Below, piece after piece: positions 6,571 to 15,830 of a DNA stretch of 64,000 nt (its first letter is position 1; every line of letters starts with the position of its first letter). Location: contig NZ_JACIDM010000001.1 in NCBI RefSeq assembly GCF_014196335.1, positions 496,001 to 560,000 of the forward strand, written 5' to 3'. The stretch is from Brevundimonas lenta (GTDB lineage Bacteria > Pseudomonadota > Alphaproteobacteria > Caulobacterales > Caulobacteraceae). A model generated the notes under the pieces. The model ran no database searches. It worked only from the letters and a program-made list of their open reading frames with translations, and had not been told where the DNA came from. A program made the position numbers and the translations under genes.

Positions 6571-7593
6571 ATGGCTCGCGTCAACCGTCAGTGGGTGCTT
6601 CGTCAACGGCCGCAGGGCCTGATCAAGCCGGGCGATCTGGAGCTGGTCGAGGCGCCCATCCCGGCGCTGAACGACGGCGAGGTGCTGATCCGCACCATCT
6701 ACCTGTCGCTGGACCCGACCAACCGCACCTGGATGAACGAGGCCGAGGGCTATCTGCCCGCCGTGCCGCTGGGCGGCGTCATGCGCGGCCTGACCCTGGG
6801 CGTGGTCGAGGAGAGCAAATCCGAGCGGCACAAGGCGGGCGATATCGTCTCCACCGCGGCCGGCGGCTGGTCGAACTATGCGGCGGTGGCCGACAACGTC
6901 GTGTCGCGGGTTCATCGCGCGCCGGGCCTGCCGCTGACCGCCAACATGTCGGTCATGGGGATGACCGGCATGACCGCCTATTTCGGCGTCACCGATGTGC
7001 TGAAGGCGAAGGAGGGCGAGACCCTGGTGATCTCGGCCGCCGCCGGGGCCGTGGGCTCGATCGCCGGCCAGGTGGCCAAGGCGCGCGGGGCGCGGGTCAT
7101 CGGCATCGCCGGCGGGCCGGAGAAATGCCGCTGGCTGACCGAGGAGCTCGGGTTCGACGCCGCCATCGACTACAAGAACGAGGACGTCGGCGACGCCCTG
7201 GACCGCCTGGCGCCGGGCGGCATCGACCTGAATTTCGAGAACGTCGGCGGGGACATCATGATCGCCGTCTGGAACCGGCTGAAGGTGCATGGCCGCATGG
7301 CCGTGTGCGGTCTGATCTCGGCCTACAACGCCACGCGCATGCCGCCGTCGCCGAACTTCAGCCGGATCATCACCCACCGGCTGCAGGTGCAGGGCTTCCT
7401 GGTGCTGGACTATCAGCACCGGGCGAAGGAGATGGTCGCCGAAATGGGCCCGTGGCTGGCGAACGGCCAGATCAAGTGGAAGGTCCACGTCGACGACGGC
7501 CTGGAAGGCGCGCTCGACTCGCTGAACCGCTTGTTCACCGGCGACCACGACGGCAAGCTGCTGGTTCGTGTGTCCGAAGAACCGGCCGCCTGA
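6571..7593 (+). CDS. NADP-dependent oxidoreductase, CurA / leukotriene B4 12-hydroxydehydrogenase family
   Basis: A 340-residue zinc-independent medium-chain reductase. The N-terminal GroES-like part includes IYLSLDPTNRTWMNEAEGYLPAV. The Rossmann part carries AAAGAVGSIAGQVAKARG (about residues 157-174). There are no zinc ligands, and the family signature MTGMTAYFG is present at about 131-139. These enzymes reduce the C=C bond of alpha,beta-unsaturated ketones or aldehydes with NADPH in the cytoplasm; a role in detoxifying reactive carbonyls is likely. CCCGGAGG precedes the ATG. The hotdog protein gene follows after 11 bases. Confidence 0.9.
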   Translation: MARVNRQWVLRQRPQGLIKPGDLELVEAPIPALNDGEVLIRTIYLSLDPTNRTWMNEAEGYLPAVPLGGVMRGLTLGVVEESKSERHKAGDIVSTAAGGWSNYAAVADNVVSRVHRAPGLPLTANMSVMGMTGMTAYFGVTDVLKAKEGETLVISAAAGAVGSIAGQVAKARGARVIGIAGGPEKCRWLTEELGFDAAIDYKNEDVGDALDRLAPGGIDLNFENVGGDIMIAVWNRLKVHGRMAVCGLISAYNATRMPPSPNFSRIITHRLQVQGFLVLDYQHRAKEMVAEMGPWLANGQIKWKVHVDDGLEGALDSLNRLFTGDHDGKLLVRVSEEPAA

Positions 7594-7604
7594 GGGAAGC
7601 CAGA

Positions 7605-8012
7605 ATGACCGAGCCCCTGCACGTCCATTTCGAGGATCTGGGCGTGGGCGAGGTGGTGCCGCTGGGGGCCTGCGCCGTCGACGACGTGGCGCTGGAGATG
7701 TTCGTCGAACGCTTCCTGCCAGGGTGGGACCCCGCCTACGGGGCGCCGGACGCCATGGTCTATGCGTTGTGGAGCCGGCTGTTCGCCGACAAGGCTTCGG
7801 GCTGGGCCCAGTCCAAGGTGCTGGCCGTCGACGGCCTGCGCTACATGCGCAATCCGCCCGCGGGCGAGCTGATGCGCGGCCGGATGACGGTGATGGGCAA
7901 GGACCCGGTTGGCGACGAAAAGGGCATCCTCATCGCCCAGCACGACCTGCTGGACGAGGCGGGGCGGCTGGTCTTCTCCTGCCTGACCCGCTCGCTGCTG
8001 GCGCGGCGCTAG
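7605..8012 (+). CDS. MaoC-like hotdog-fold protein without an obvious catalytic His motif
   Basis: A 135-residue protein. The start HFEDLGVGEVVPLGACAVDD is typical of MaoC-type acyl dehydratase domains, and the length fits a single hotdog domain. The usual hydratase motif with an Asp and a His (D-x-N-P-x-H) is not visible: the corresponding stretch reads LPGWDPAYGAPDAMVYALW. It may therefore be a non-hydratase hotdog protein. It lies 11 bases behind the CurA-type reductase and is probably co-transcribed, which hints at handling of acyl or enone substrates. The ATG at 7605 is the only start that gives the domain's natural N-terminus. Confidence 0.65.
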   Translation: MTEPLHVHFEDLGVGEVVPLGACAVDDVALEMFVERFLPGWDPAYGAPDAMVYALWSRLFADKASGWAQSKVLAVDGLRYMRNPPAGELMRGRMTVMGKDPVGDEKGILIAQHDLLDEAGRLVFSCLTRSLLARR

Positions 8013-8031
8013 GCGGACTGACGCGTCCGCA

Positions 8032-8209
<178 letters not shown>

Positions 8210-8212
8210 GCC

Positions 8213-9007
8213 TCAGGCGTTGGCGGCCGTCGGCTGGGCGGCGGCGCGGACGAAGGCCAGCGCGATCAGACGGTCCCAACCCAGCAGCGACACCAGGTGG
8301 GCGTAGATCTGGCCCAGGGCGCCGTTGTCGCGCAGCTCGGCCAGCTTCTCGGCCGGCAGGGCCTTCAGCTTGTCTTCCGAGACGGCGAAATACTCGGCCA
8401 GCTTTTGCGGCGTGGCGGCCGAGCCGTCCGGGTTGCGCGGGGTGAAGACGGCTTCCTTGACGTCGAACAGGTCAAGGTCGGTCAGCAGCTTCACGAAGGC
8501 TTCGGTGCGCTGACGCTCCTGTTCGAAATTGTTGCAGAACTCCATGGCCTGCTGGGTGTAGGCTGACGGCTGGCCGTCGGTGAACAGCGGGGTCGAGCCG
8601 CCTTCCTTGATGAAGGACGCGGCTCGGTCGACGCACAGGATCAGGCGCTTCTGGGTGTCGTCATTGGCGAACACGAACGGATAGCGGCGGACGTAGGCCG
8701 GGATGTAGGCCTCGGCGCGGAAGTCGCCGTCCTCGTTGACGAACAGGTTCTCGCCGGCGCGGAGACCCATGACGGCCACCGGCTGCTTGTTCTCGCCGAC
8801 GAAGATCACCGGGTAGGACAGGGCGGCCGGGGCGAATTCGGTCACCGTCAGCGGCACCATGTTGGTCTGGCCGACGAAGGCGTACGGCTTGTCGACCGGC
8901 TCGACGCCCAGATTGGCGTGGGCCTCGAGCGACAGCGGTTCCGGCTGGCCGTAGAACAGGACGTTGCCCGTCAGGGCGGCGTTTGCGTTGGCGGTGGTGT
9001 CGGTCAT
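8213..9007 (-). CDS. SapC family protein
   Basis: A 264-residue protein with the SapC-family core: LSYPVIFVGENKQPVAVMGL, NLFVNEDGDFRAEAYIPAYV, RRYPFVFA, then FIKEGG.PLF and FCNNFEQERQRTEAF. In other proteobacteria these proteins occur near TonB receptors and have been linked by name to S-layer or peptide functions; the real activity is unknown. No signal peptide or membrane segment is visible, so it is probably cytoplasmic. It stands alone on the minus strand, with a heptamer repeat just after its stop. Confidence 0.8.
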   Translation of the reverse strand: MTDTTANANAALTGNVLFYGQPEPLSLEAHANLGVEPVDKPYAFVGQTNMVPLTVTEFAPAALSYPVIFVGENKQPVAVMGLRAGENLFVNEDGDFRAEAYIPAYVRRYPFVFANDDTQKRLILCVDRAASFIKEGGSTPLFTDGQPSAYTQQAMEFCNNFEQERQRTEAFVKLLTDLDLFDVKEAVFTPRNPDGSAATPQKLAEYFAVSEDKLKALPAEKLAELRDNGALGQIYAHLVSLLGWDRLIALAFVRAAAQPTAANA

Positions 9008-9106
9008 GGACGCGATTCAGGCCCTGATGAAAGAAGGAAGGGGCGCGTTCTAGCCCGGATGTCCCGGACCGGCAAACAGGCTCGCCCCTGAGGCGCGGCG
9101 CATACC

Positions 9107-11134
9107 CTAGAACCGGTAGCTGACCCCGACCCGGAAATTGCGGCCGGGCAGGGGGGCGACGTCCTTCAGGAAGCTGACGTGCTCGCGGGCCTCCTCGTCG
9201 GTCAGGTTATGGCCCTCGGCGAAGACGCTGACGTTGCGGTCGCTGAACGGGCGCCAGGCGCCGGACAGGTTCAGCATCGTGTAGCTGTCGGTGCCCAGCT
9301 CGTTGTCGGCCAGTCGGTCCTGCTCGCCGACGTGGCGCAGCTCCAGCTTCGCGTCGAAGGGCGTGGAGGTCCACACCAGGCGGCCGGTGATGCTGTACGG
9401 CGGGATGCGCGCGGCGGGGCCGAGGTCGGTCTGGGCCCGCACATAGTCGGCGGCGCCTTCGATGCTCAGGCTGCGGTCGCCCGAGCTCCACAGGTCGTAC
9501 TCGGCCTCGGCCTCGAAACCGTGGAAGTCGGCATTGGTCTGGACGAACTGGAAGACCGGGAAGGCCTCGCCGTCGTCGATGAACTCGGTCCCCGTGTCGC
9601 GCTCGTCGATGAAGCCGTCGTAGCGCGATGCGTAGACGTGCAGGTCGCCGCGGAAACGGCCGGAGTCGTAGTGGACGGAGCCCTCGATCGTGTTGACCGT
9701 CTCGTTGTCGAGCGTCGGGTCGCCGGTCTCATAGACGCCGGTGGCGATGTGCAGGCCGTCGGCGAACAGCTCGACCTCGGACGGCGCGCGCTCGTTGTGG
9801 GCGAGGCCGAGGCCCAGGAACAGCTCGTGCGTCGGGCGCAGGAAGACGGCGGCGGAGGCCGAGACGTTGTCGAAGGTCAGGTCCAGACGCGATCCGCCCG
9901 ACAGTGGCGTGGCGGCGACCGAGCGGCGGTCGTAGCGCAGGCCGCCTTCCAGTCCCCAGTGTTCGCGATCCAGACGCTGGACGGTGTAGGCGCCGATCTC
10001 CTCGACATCGCTGGACGGCACGAAGGCCTCGTCGCCGATGGCCTCGAACGTGCGCGACAGGGCCTGGAATCCGACCGCGCCGTTCCAGCCGTCACGGGCG
10101 CGCTGGACCAGGTCGATGCGGCCTTCCTGGCCGTCGGAGTTGAAGATGGTGCCCGGTTCGCCCGGGCCCTCGAACTCGGTGTGCTCGTACTGGGCGTGGC
10201 CGAACGCGCCGCGGATCGCCTGCAGCGGGCCGTTGTCCAGCCGCCATTCGCCGCGCACGTCCTCGCGGGTCTGTTTCAGCTCGATATAGACCTCCGGCTC
10301 GGCGACCACGCCGTAGCTGCTGGACAGGTCCTTGTAGGCGGCGCCGATGTAGCCGTCGGAGCCGATCCACGAGGCGCCGACGCCCCAGCTCTCCAGTTGC
10401 GAGAAGCTGTTGGGCTGGGTCCCGCCCGGGCCGCGATCGATGCCTTCGGCGTCGGCCAGCCGCTGCGAGATGGCGGGCGACGGGATGTCGTAGTCAGAGG
10501 CGTCCTTCTTCACGCCCTCGATATTGATGGCCACCGGGCCGAGCGCGACTGTGGCGCGGCCCGAGGCCGACCAGCCGTCATCGACGCTGGAGGCCTGGGT
10601 CGAGACCAGGCCGTCGACGCCGCCGTCCGGCAGGGCGTCGGGAATGCGGTCGTCCAGCACATTGACCACGCCGCCGATAGCGGTGCCGCCATAGGCGAGC
10701 GTGGCCGGGCCGCGCACGATCTCGATGCGGTTGGCCTCGGCCGGGTCGGTGGCGACCTGGTGGTCGGGCGAGACGGAGCTGGCGTCGATCAGGCCGATGC
10801 CGTTGGTCAGCACCTGCACGCGCGGGCCGGACAGGCCGCGGATGACCGGGCGGCTGGCGCCGGGGGCGAAGTCGGTCGAGCGCACGCCGGGCAGGCCGTT
10901 GACCAGATCGCCCAGCGAGGCGGCGGGCGCCTGGGCCAGGGTTTCCGCGTCCACGACGGTGGTGGCGATGGTCGTGGCCCGGCGGGTGACGCCGTAGGGC
11001 ACGCCGGTGACGACCACTTCCTGCAGTTCGGTCGCGTCCTGGGCGGGCGCCTCCTGGGCCATGGCGACGCCGGCGAGGGCGGTCCATCCAAGGGCGGCGG
11101 TCAGGGCGGCGCGGGACACGGCGGAAACGGTCAT
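9107..11134 (-). CDS. TonB-dependent receptor, ZnuD/ZnuK-like zinc uptake
   Basis: A 675-residue outer-membrane receptor. It has a signal peptide (MTVSAVSRAALTAALGWTAL, cleaved near VAMAQEA), a TonB box region (LQEVVVTG) and a plug domain with GPRVQVLTNGIGLIDASSVS, SPDHQVATDP and EIVRGPATLAYGGTAIGGVV. The barrel ends in FRVGVSYRF with the terminal Phe. The SPDH...DP and RGPATL.YGG.AIGGVVNV pattern is that of ZnuD-type zinc receptors. A palindromic Zur box lies 27 bases upstream and zur is the divergent neighbour, so zinc starvation induction is expected. I chose the ATG at 11134 over an in-frame TTG two codons earlier. Confidence 0.85.
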   Translation of the reverse strand: MTVSAVSRAALTAALGWTALAGVAMAQEAPAQDATELQEVVVTGVPYGVTRRATTIATTVVDAETLAQAPAASLGDLVNGLPGVRSTDFAPGASRPVIRGLSGPRVQVLTNGIGLIDASSVSPDHQVATDPAEANRIEIVRGPATLAYGGTAIGGVVNVLDDRIPDALPDGGVDGLVSTQASSVDDGWSASGRATVALGPVAINIEGVKKDASDYDIPSPAISQRLADAEGIDRGPGGTQPNSFSQLESWGVGASWIGSDGYIGAAYKDLSSSYGVVAEPEVYIELKQTREDVRGEWRLDNGPLQAIRGAFGHAQYEHTEFEGPGEPGTIFNSDGQEGRIDLVQRARDGWNGAVGFQALSRTFEAIGDEAFVPSSDVEEIGAYTVQRLDREHWGLEGGLRYDRRSVAATPLSGGSRLDLTFDNVSASAAVFLRPTHELFLGLGLAHNERAPSEVELFADGLHIATGVYETGDPTLDNETVNTIEGSVHYDSGRFRGDLHVYASRYDGFIDERDTGTEFIDDGEAFPVFQFVQTNADFHGFEAEAEYDLWSSGDRSLSIEGAADYVRAQTDLGPAARIPPYSITGRLVWTSTPFDAKLELRHVGEQDRLADNELGTDSYTMLNLSGAWRPFSDRNVSVFAEGHNLTDEEAREHVSFLKDVAPLPGRNFRVGVSYRF

Positions 11135-11160
11135 GGGCAAGCTCGTCTGCAGAAACTTCA

Positions 11161-11183
11161 GTGGTGTTATGAGATAACATCAC
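11161..11183. promoter_or_regulatory. Zur operator
   Basis: GTGGTGTTAT-GAG-ATAACATCAC is an inverted repeat with ten-base arms (nine matching) and the core TGTTAT/ATAACA. It fits the alphaproteobacterial Zur site pattern ATGTTAT-N3-ATAACAT. It lies between the receptor start (11134) and zur (11239), so it can repress the receptor and possibly zur when zinc is replete. Confidence 0.85.
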
Positions 11184-11238
11184 ATGCAGTCAAGCGGCAT
11201 CGGTTGCGGCGCGTCCGGCGAAGCATTAGCTCTGGCCC

Positions 11239-11721
11239 ATGGGTGAAGCCTGCCACCACCATCATCATGACGGCCCGCCGACCGCGGCCGACGTCGAACG
11301 CGCCCTCGGCGACGCCGACGCCCGCCTGACCGCGGAGGGCGAGCGCATGACCGCCGCCCGCCTGCGCGTGCTGGAGTTGCTGCTGGCCGCCGGCGAGCCG
11401 GTGAAGGCCTATGATCTGATCGCCCGCTTCGGGACCGACGGCCAGCCGGCCAAGCCGCCGACGGTCTATCGCGCGCTGGAGTTCCTCGAGCGCAAGGGTC
11501 TGGCCCACCGCATCGCCTCGATCAGCGCCTATGTGGCGTGCAGTTCGGGGACGATCGATCATTCGGCGGCCTTCCTGATCTGCGACTGCTGCGGGGCCAC
11601 GGAAGAGGTCGCCGCGCCGGTGGCCGAGGGGCTGGACCGCGCCGCGCGGGCGGCCGGCTACGCCATCGTGCGCACCACGGTCGAGGCCCACGGCCGCTGC
11701 CCGGCCTGTCTGGCGGCCTGA
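11239..11721 (+). CDS. zur: Zur, Fur-family zinc-responsive repressor with a His-rich N-terminus
   Basis: A 160-residue Fur-family regulator. The winged helix is at about residues 30-85 (RMTAARLRVLELLLAAGEPV ... PPTVYRALEFLERKGLAHR). The dimerisation domain has the structural zinc Cys pairs CDCC and CPAC. Assignment to Zur rather than Fur rests on the divergent ZnuD-like receptor and the Zur box between them. Unusually, the protein starts MGEACHHHHHDGPP, a Cys plus five His directly after the start, which could bind metal. An alpha/beta hydrolase gene follows 65 bases later. Confidence 0.88.
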   Translation: MGEACHHHHHDGPPTAADVERALGDADARLTAEGERMTAARLRVLELLLAAGEPVKAYDLIARFGTDGQPAKPPTVYRALEFLERKGLAHRIASISAYVACSSGTIDHSAAFLICDCCGATEEVAAPVAEGLDRAARAAGYAIVRTTVEAHGRCPACLAA

Positions 11722-11785
11722 TCCGCCGACCGTCGTTCCGCCGACACAACTGGCGGCGGCATCCCGGATCACCTATCTGCCGTTC

Positions 11786-12676
11786 ATGGACGCGATCCGG
11801 CTCTCCCCGCCCCGTCGCCTGACCCTGCCTGTCGATAATCGATGGGGCGCCGGGGAAATGGCCGTGCTCGACTTCGGCGATCCGAAGCGTCCGGTGGACG
11901 TGATCTTCGTCCACGCCAACGGCTTCAACGCCATGACCTACCGCACCCTCCTGGCGCCCCTGTCGGGCAGTCTCAGGTTGTGGGCCCCCGACCTGCGCGG
12001 CCACGGCCATACGACCTTGCCGACTTCGCTGTCCGGACGGCGCGGCTGGCGTGATCACGCCGACGACCTGATCGCCCTGCTGGATTCCCTCGACGGCCCG
12101 CCGGTGGTGATGGCCGGGCATTCGATGGGCGGCACCTCCGCCCTGCTGGCCGCCGCCGAGCGGCCGGATCGGGTGTCGCAACTGGTGCTGATGGATCCGG
12201 TCATCTGGGGCCGTCTGAGCGTGGCCCTGTTCAAGCTGCCGCTATCCAGCCGCCTGGCCGCGCGCATCCCGCTGGTGAAGAACGCCCTGAAGCGGCGCGC
12301 GGTGTTCGAAAGCCGCGAACAGGCCCTGGCCGCCTATTCCGGTCGCGGCGCCTTCCGCGGCTGGCCCGAGATGATGCTGGCCGACTACCTCGCCGACGGC
12401 CTGGTCGAGACGGCCGAAGGCTTCGAACTGGTCTGCAAGCCGGAGTGGGAGGCGTCGAACTATGCGTCCCAGGCCCACGACCCGTGGCGTGCCCTGAAGC
12501 GCGTGGATCGGCCGGTGCGCATCCTGAAGGCCGAGGCCGGCTCGACCTGTTTCCCGACCTCCAGCCCGCACGGCATGCCGCATGTGACGGTCGAGACGGT
12601 GGAGGGCGGCACCCACTTCTTCCCCATGCTGAAGGCCGACGTCGCCCGCGACGCCCTGTTCGACGCGGCGGTCTAG
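11786..12676 (+). CDS. alpha/beta hydrolase
   Basis: A 296-residue alpha/beta-hydrolase fold protein. The oxyanion region is IFVHANGFNAMTYR (about residues 34-47). The nucleophile elbow is MAGHSMGGTSA (Ser near residue 113). VEGGTHFFPM near the C-terminus supplies the catalytic His. No signal peptide is visible, so it is cytoplasmic. The substrate is not predictable; esterase, lactonase or haloperoxidase-like activities are all possible. It follows zur but has no Zur box of its own. Its stop overlaps that of the convergent serine hydrolase gene by four bases. Confidence 0.85.
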   Translation: MDAIRLSPPRRLTLPVDNRWGAGEMAVLDFGDPKRPVDVIFVHANGFNAMTYRTLLAPLSGSLRLWAPDLRGHGHTTLPTSLSGRRGWRDHADDLIALLDSLDGPPVVMAGHSMGGTSALLAAAERPDRVSQLVLMDPVIWGRLSVALFKLPLSSRLAARIPLVKNALKRRAVFESREQALAAYSGRGAFRGWPEMMLADYLADGLVETAEGFELVCKPEWEASNYASQAHDPWRALKRVDRPVRILKAEAGSTCFPTSSPHGMPHVTVETVEGGTHFFPMLKADVARDALFDAAV

Positions 12677-14052
12677 GGTTCCGCCCGCGACGCCGGGTGG
12701 CTCTCGCCCCGGAAGTCGAGGACGTAGCCGGTCGCCCGGCCCGTTTCGTCGCGGGTGAAGGTCACCGTCCCCTCGAACAGTGGCGCGTAGTAGACGTCCG
12801 GCCCCTCGGGCAGCAGGCCGGCGCGGAAGCGTCCTTCCGAGGTCAGGAACAGCCGCCCGTCCTCGAACACGACCCGGGTATCCACCCCGCCCATGCGCCA
12901 AGCGCCGGTCAGGCCCTCGGCCCAGGACGGGTCCAGCGGCACGATGACGTGGCTGCGCGGCGCTTCGTACGGACGGCCGCGCGCGATGAGGATCAGGTCC
13001 CGGCTGATGGCGTCGAACCGGGCCGCGTCCAGGTTGGCGAGGACGACGACGACCAGGCCGGTGGCGGGGTCGGCGACGATGCGCGAGACATAGCCGGGCA
13101 GGATGCCGTTATGGGCGAGCTCGCCATCGGCCGTCAGGGACCAGCCGAGGCCGTGGTCGGCGCCCAGCTCGTCCTGGCGGATCAGGTCCAGATCGGCGGC
13201 GAACCGCTTCAGGAACCAGGTCGCGAACCGGCCCATGTCTCCCGCCGTGGTGACCAGGGCGGCGTCGCCGTGATCGACGCCGGGCACGACAGGCTCCACG
13301 GCGGCCAGCCACGACGCATCCAACGTACGGCCGAGAGCGAGCTCTTCGCTGGAGGCCTCGCCGCGTCCGGTCATGCCGGCGGCCGAGGGCCTGCGATCGG
13401 GAGCGGCTCCGCCCAGCCAGGAGTCGCTCATCCCGGCGGCGTTGAGCACTTTGGACCGGACGTAGCTTTCATAGCTCTGGCCGGACGCGGCGCCGATGAT
13501 GCGGGCGAGCAGGACGTAGCCGGTGTTGGAATAGGCGAAGGAAGTCCCCGGGGCGAAGTCGAGCGGGCGCTCCATGGCCTCGGCGACGATCAACGCCGCG
13601 CTGTCCGGGCTCCGCATGCGTTCGGTCCAGGCCGGGGAGCCCAGCTCCAGCGCCGTCTCGTAGTCGGGGACGCCGGAGGTGTGACGCAGAAGGTGTTCGA
13701 TCGTCACCGGAGCCCAGGCGTCGGGGCAGGGCCGGACGAAACGGCAGACGGAATCCGACAGGGCCAGGCGTCCTTCGTCCCGCAGCAACAGGACGGCCGC
13801 CGCGGTGACGGGCTTGGTCAGGGAGGCGGCCAGCCAGGTCGTCGAGGCGTCCGGCCGTTCGCCGTTGAGCGCGGTCAGGCCCCATCCGCTGTTCACCAGG
13901 ACCTCGTCGCTCCGGGCGACCAGCACCGAGCCGGAGAACTGGCCCAGGTCCGTACGGGCGGCCATGTAGGCGTCGGCCTGTTGCGCGATGTCCTGGGCCT
14001 GGGCTGGCGCCGCCGCCACGAGCAACGCGGCCGCCATCAGTCCTCTGAGCAT
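12673..14052 (-). CDS. exported serine hydrolase, beta-lactamase class C / penicillin-binding-like family
   Basis: A 459-residue protein. The signal peptide MLRGLMAAALLVAAAPAQAQD is followed by a class C type domain with the SxxK motif in LAASLTKPVTA, the YxN motif in FAYSNTGYVLLARIIG, and LAHNG/GYVS near the third motif position. A C-terminal beta-rich extension follows. Such proteins are periplasmic esterases or D-aminopeptidases more often than true beta-lactamases. I chose the ATG at 14052 because AGGGAG lies eight bases upstream and it places the signal peptide at the N-terminus; an in-frame ATG at 14070 is possible. Confidence 0.82.
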   Translation of the reverse strand: MLRGLMAAALLVAAAPAQAQDIAQQADAYMAARTDLGQFSGSVLVARSDEVLVNSGWGLTALNGERPDASTTWLAASLTKPVTAAAVLLLRDEGRLALSDSVCRFVRPCPDAWAPVTIEHLLRHTSGVPDYETALELGSPAWTERMRSPDSAALIVAEAMERPLDFAPGTSFAYSNTGYVLLARIIGAASGQSYESYVRSKVLNAAGMSDSWLGGAAPDRRPSAAGMTGRGEASSEELALGRTLDASWLAAVEPVVPGVDHGDAALVTTAGDMGRFATWFLKRFAADLDLIRQDELGADHGLGWSLTADGELAHNGILPGYVSRIVADPATGLVVVVLANLDAARFDAISRDLILIARGRPYEAPRSHVIVPLDPSWAEGLTGAWRMGGVDTRVVFEDGRLFLTSEGRFRAGLLPEGPDVYYAPLFEGTVTFTRDETGRATGYVLDFRGESHPASRAEP

Positions 14053-14210
14053 CGTATTCGGCTCCCTCATCCCGCCCCGGACGCTGGGCAGGCATTGTGG
14101 CGAACTTCGGTCCGGAGACATTGATGCGCCGGGTCGCTGGCGGTCGGGGGCGTCACGGGCTAAACCGCCGCCCACAAGAACAAGCCTTCAGTTCAGGGAA
14201 ACGCCTCGCC

Positions 14211-15713
14211 ATGCGCGACATCAACCACTTCATCGGCGGTTCGGCCTTCACCGGCGCCTCGGGCCGCTTCTCGGACGTGTTCAATCCGAACACCGGCGAG
14301 GTCCAGGCCAGGGTCCAGCTGGCCACGACCGGCGAGGTCGACCGTGCGGTGCAGGCCGCCCAGGCCGCGTTCGACGGCTGGTCGTCGACCAACCCGCAGC
14401 GCCGCGCCCGGGTGATGTTTGAGTTCAAGCGCCTGGTCGAGGCGAACATGGGCGAACTGGCCGAGATGCTGTCGTCCGAGCACGGCAAGGTCATCGCCGA
14501 CTCGAAGGGCGACATCCAGCGCGGTCTGGAAGTCATCGAGTTCGCCTGCGGCATCCCGCATGCGCTGAAGGGCGAATACACCTGGGGCGCCGGTCCGGGT
14601 ATCGACGTCTATTCGATGCGCCAGCCGCTGGGCGTGGTCTCGGGCATCACCCCGTTCAACTTCCCGGGCATGATCCCGATGTGGATGTTCGGCGTGGCCA
14701 TCGCCGTCGGCAACACCTTCGTCCTCAAGCCGTCGGAGCGTGATCCGTCGGTGCCGGTGCGTCTGGCCGAACTGATGATGGAGGCGGGCGCTCCCGCCGG
14801 CGTTCTGAACGTCGTGCACGGCGACAAGACCGCCGTCGACGCCATCCTGACCCATCCGCAGGTTCACGCCGTCAGCTTCGTCGGCTCGTCCGACATCGCC
14901 CACTACGTCTATCAGCTGGGCGCGGCCCACGGGAAACGCGTTCAGGCCATGGGCGGCGCCAAGAACCACGGCATCGTCCTGCCCGACGCCGACATGGACC
15001 AGGTGATCAAGGACCTGTCGGGGGCCGCCTTCGGCAGCGCGGGCGAGCGCTGCATGGCCCTGCCGGTCGTCGTGCCGGTCGGCAAGAAGACCGCCGACGA
15101 ACTGCGCGAGCGCATGGTCGCCGAGATCGACACCCTGCGGGTCGGCGTCTCGACCGACGCCGGCGCCCACTACGGCCCGGTCGTCACCGCCGCCCACAAG
15201 GCGCGCGTCGAGGGCTGGATCGACCAGGGCGTCAAGGACGGCGCCGAACTGGTCGTCGACGGCCGCGGCTTCAAGCTGCAGGGCCACGAGAACGGCTATT
15301 TCGTCGGCCCGTCGCTGTTCGACCACGTCACGCCCGAGATGGAGTCCTACAAGGAGGAGATCTTCGGCCCCGTGCTGCAGATCATGCGCGCCGCCAGCTT
15401 CGAGGAGGCTCTGAGCCTGCCGTCGAAGCACCAGTACGGCAACGGCGTCGCCATCTTCACCCAGAACGGCCGCGCGGCCCGCGACTTCGCCGCCCGCGTC
15501 AACGTCGGCATGGTCGGCATCAATGTGCCGATCCCGGTGCCGGTCGCCTATCACACCTTCGGCGGCTGGAAGCGCTCGGCCTTCGGCGACACCAACCAGC
15601 ACGGCATGGAAGGTCTGAAATTCTGGACCAAGGTGAAGACCGTCACGGCCCGCTGGCCCGACAGCGAGCTGGAGCACGCGGATTCGAGCTTCGTCATTCC
15701 GACGATGGCCTGA
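14211..15713 (+). CDS. mmsA: CoA-acylating methylmalonate-semialdehyde dehydrogenase
   Basis: A 500-residue aldehyde dehydrogenase. The start is MRDINHFIGGSAFTGASGR. It has ITPFNFPGMIPMWMFGVAIA, the cofactor motif FVGSSDIAHYVY, and the catalytic Cys in FGSAGERCMALPVVVPVG (about residue 284). The GERCMA form, without the Glu general base of ordinary ALDHs, marks MmsA. MmsA converts (methyl)malonate semialdehyde to propionyl- or acetyl-CoA in valine, inositol and beta-alanine breakdown. Length equals the family norm. The frame is open from 14097, but the start at 14211, with AGGGAAA upstream, matches the family. Confidence 0.93.
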   Translation: MRDINHFIGGSAFTGASGRFSDVFNPNTGEVQARVQLATTGEVDRAVQAAQAAFDGWSSTNPQRRARVMFEFKRLVEANMGELAEMLSSEHGKVIADSKGDIQRGLEVIEFACGIPHALKGEYTWGAGPGIDVYSMRQPLGVVSGITPFNFPGMIPMWMFGVAIAVGNTFVLKPSERDPSVPVRLAELMMEAGAPAGVLNVVHGDKTAVDAILTHPQVHAVSFVGSSDIAHYVYQLGAAHGKRVQAMGGAKNHGIVLPDADMDQVIKDLSGAAFGSAGERCMALPVVVPVGKKTADELRERMVAEIDTLRVGVSTDAGAHYGPVVTAAHKARVEGWIDQGVKDGAELVVDGRGFKLQGHENGYFVGPSLFDHVTPEMESYKEEIFGPVLQIMRAASFEEALSLPSKHQYGNGVAIFTQNGRAARDFAARVNVGMVGINVPIPVPVAYHTFGGWKRSAFGDTNQHGMEGLKFWTKVKTVTARWPDSELEHADSSFVIPTMA

Positions 15714-15722
15714 CGACGCATC

Positions 15723-15746
15723 GGGCGCGCTCTCCGGGGCGCGCCC
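15723..15746 (+). terminator. hairpin after mmsA, possible terminator
   Basis: GGGCGCGC (15723-15730) pairs with GCGCGCCC (15739-15746) ten bases after the mmsA stop. No T-run follows (CAAATCG), so intrinsic termination is uncertain. Confidence 0.4.
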
Positions 15747-15830
15747 AAATCGCGCCTCCGGCGTTCGCAGCAGCGCAATTCGATGATAGGCGTTAACCTC
15801 CGCGAACAGTGAAGCTGGAGCGCCCCCCGA

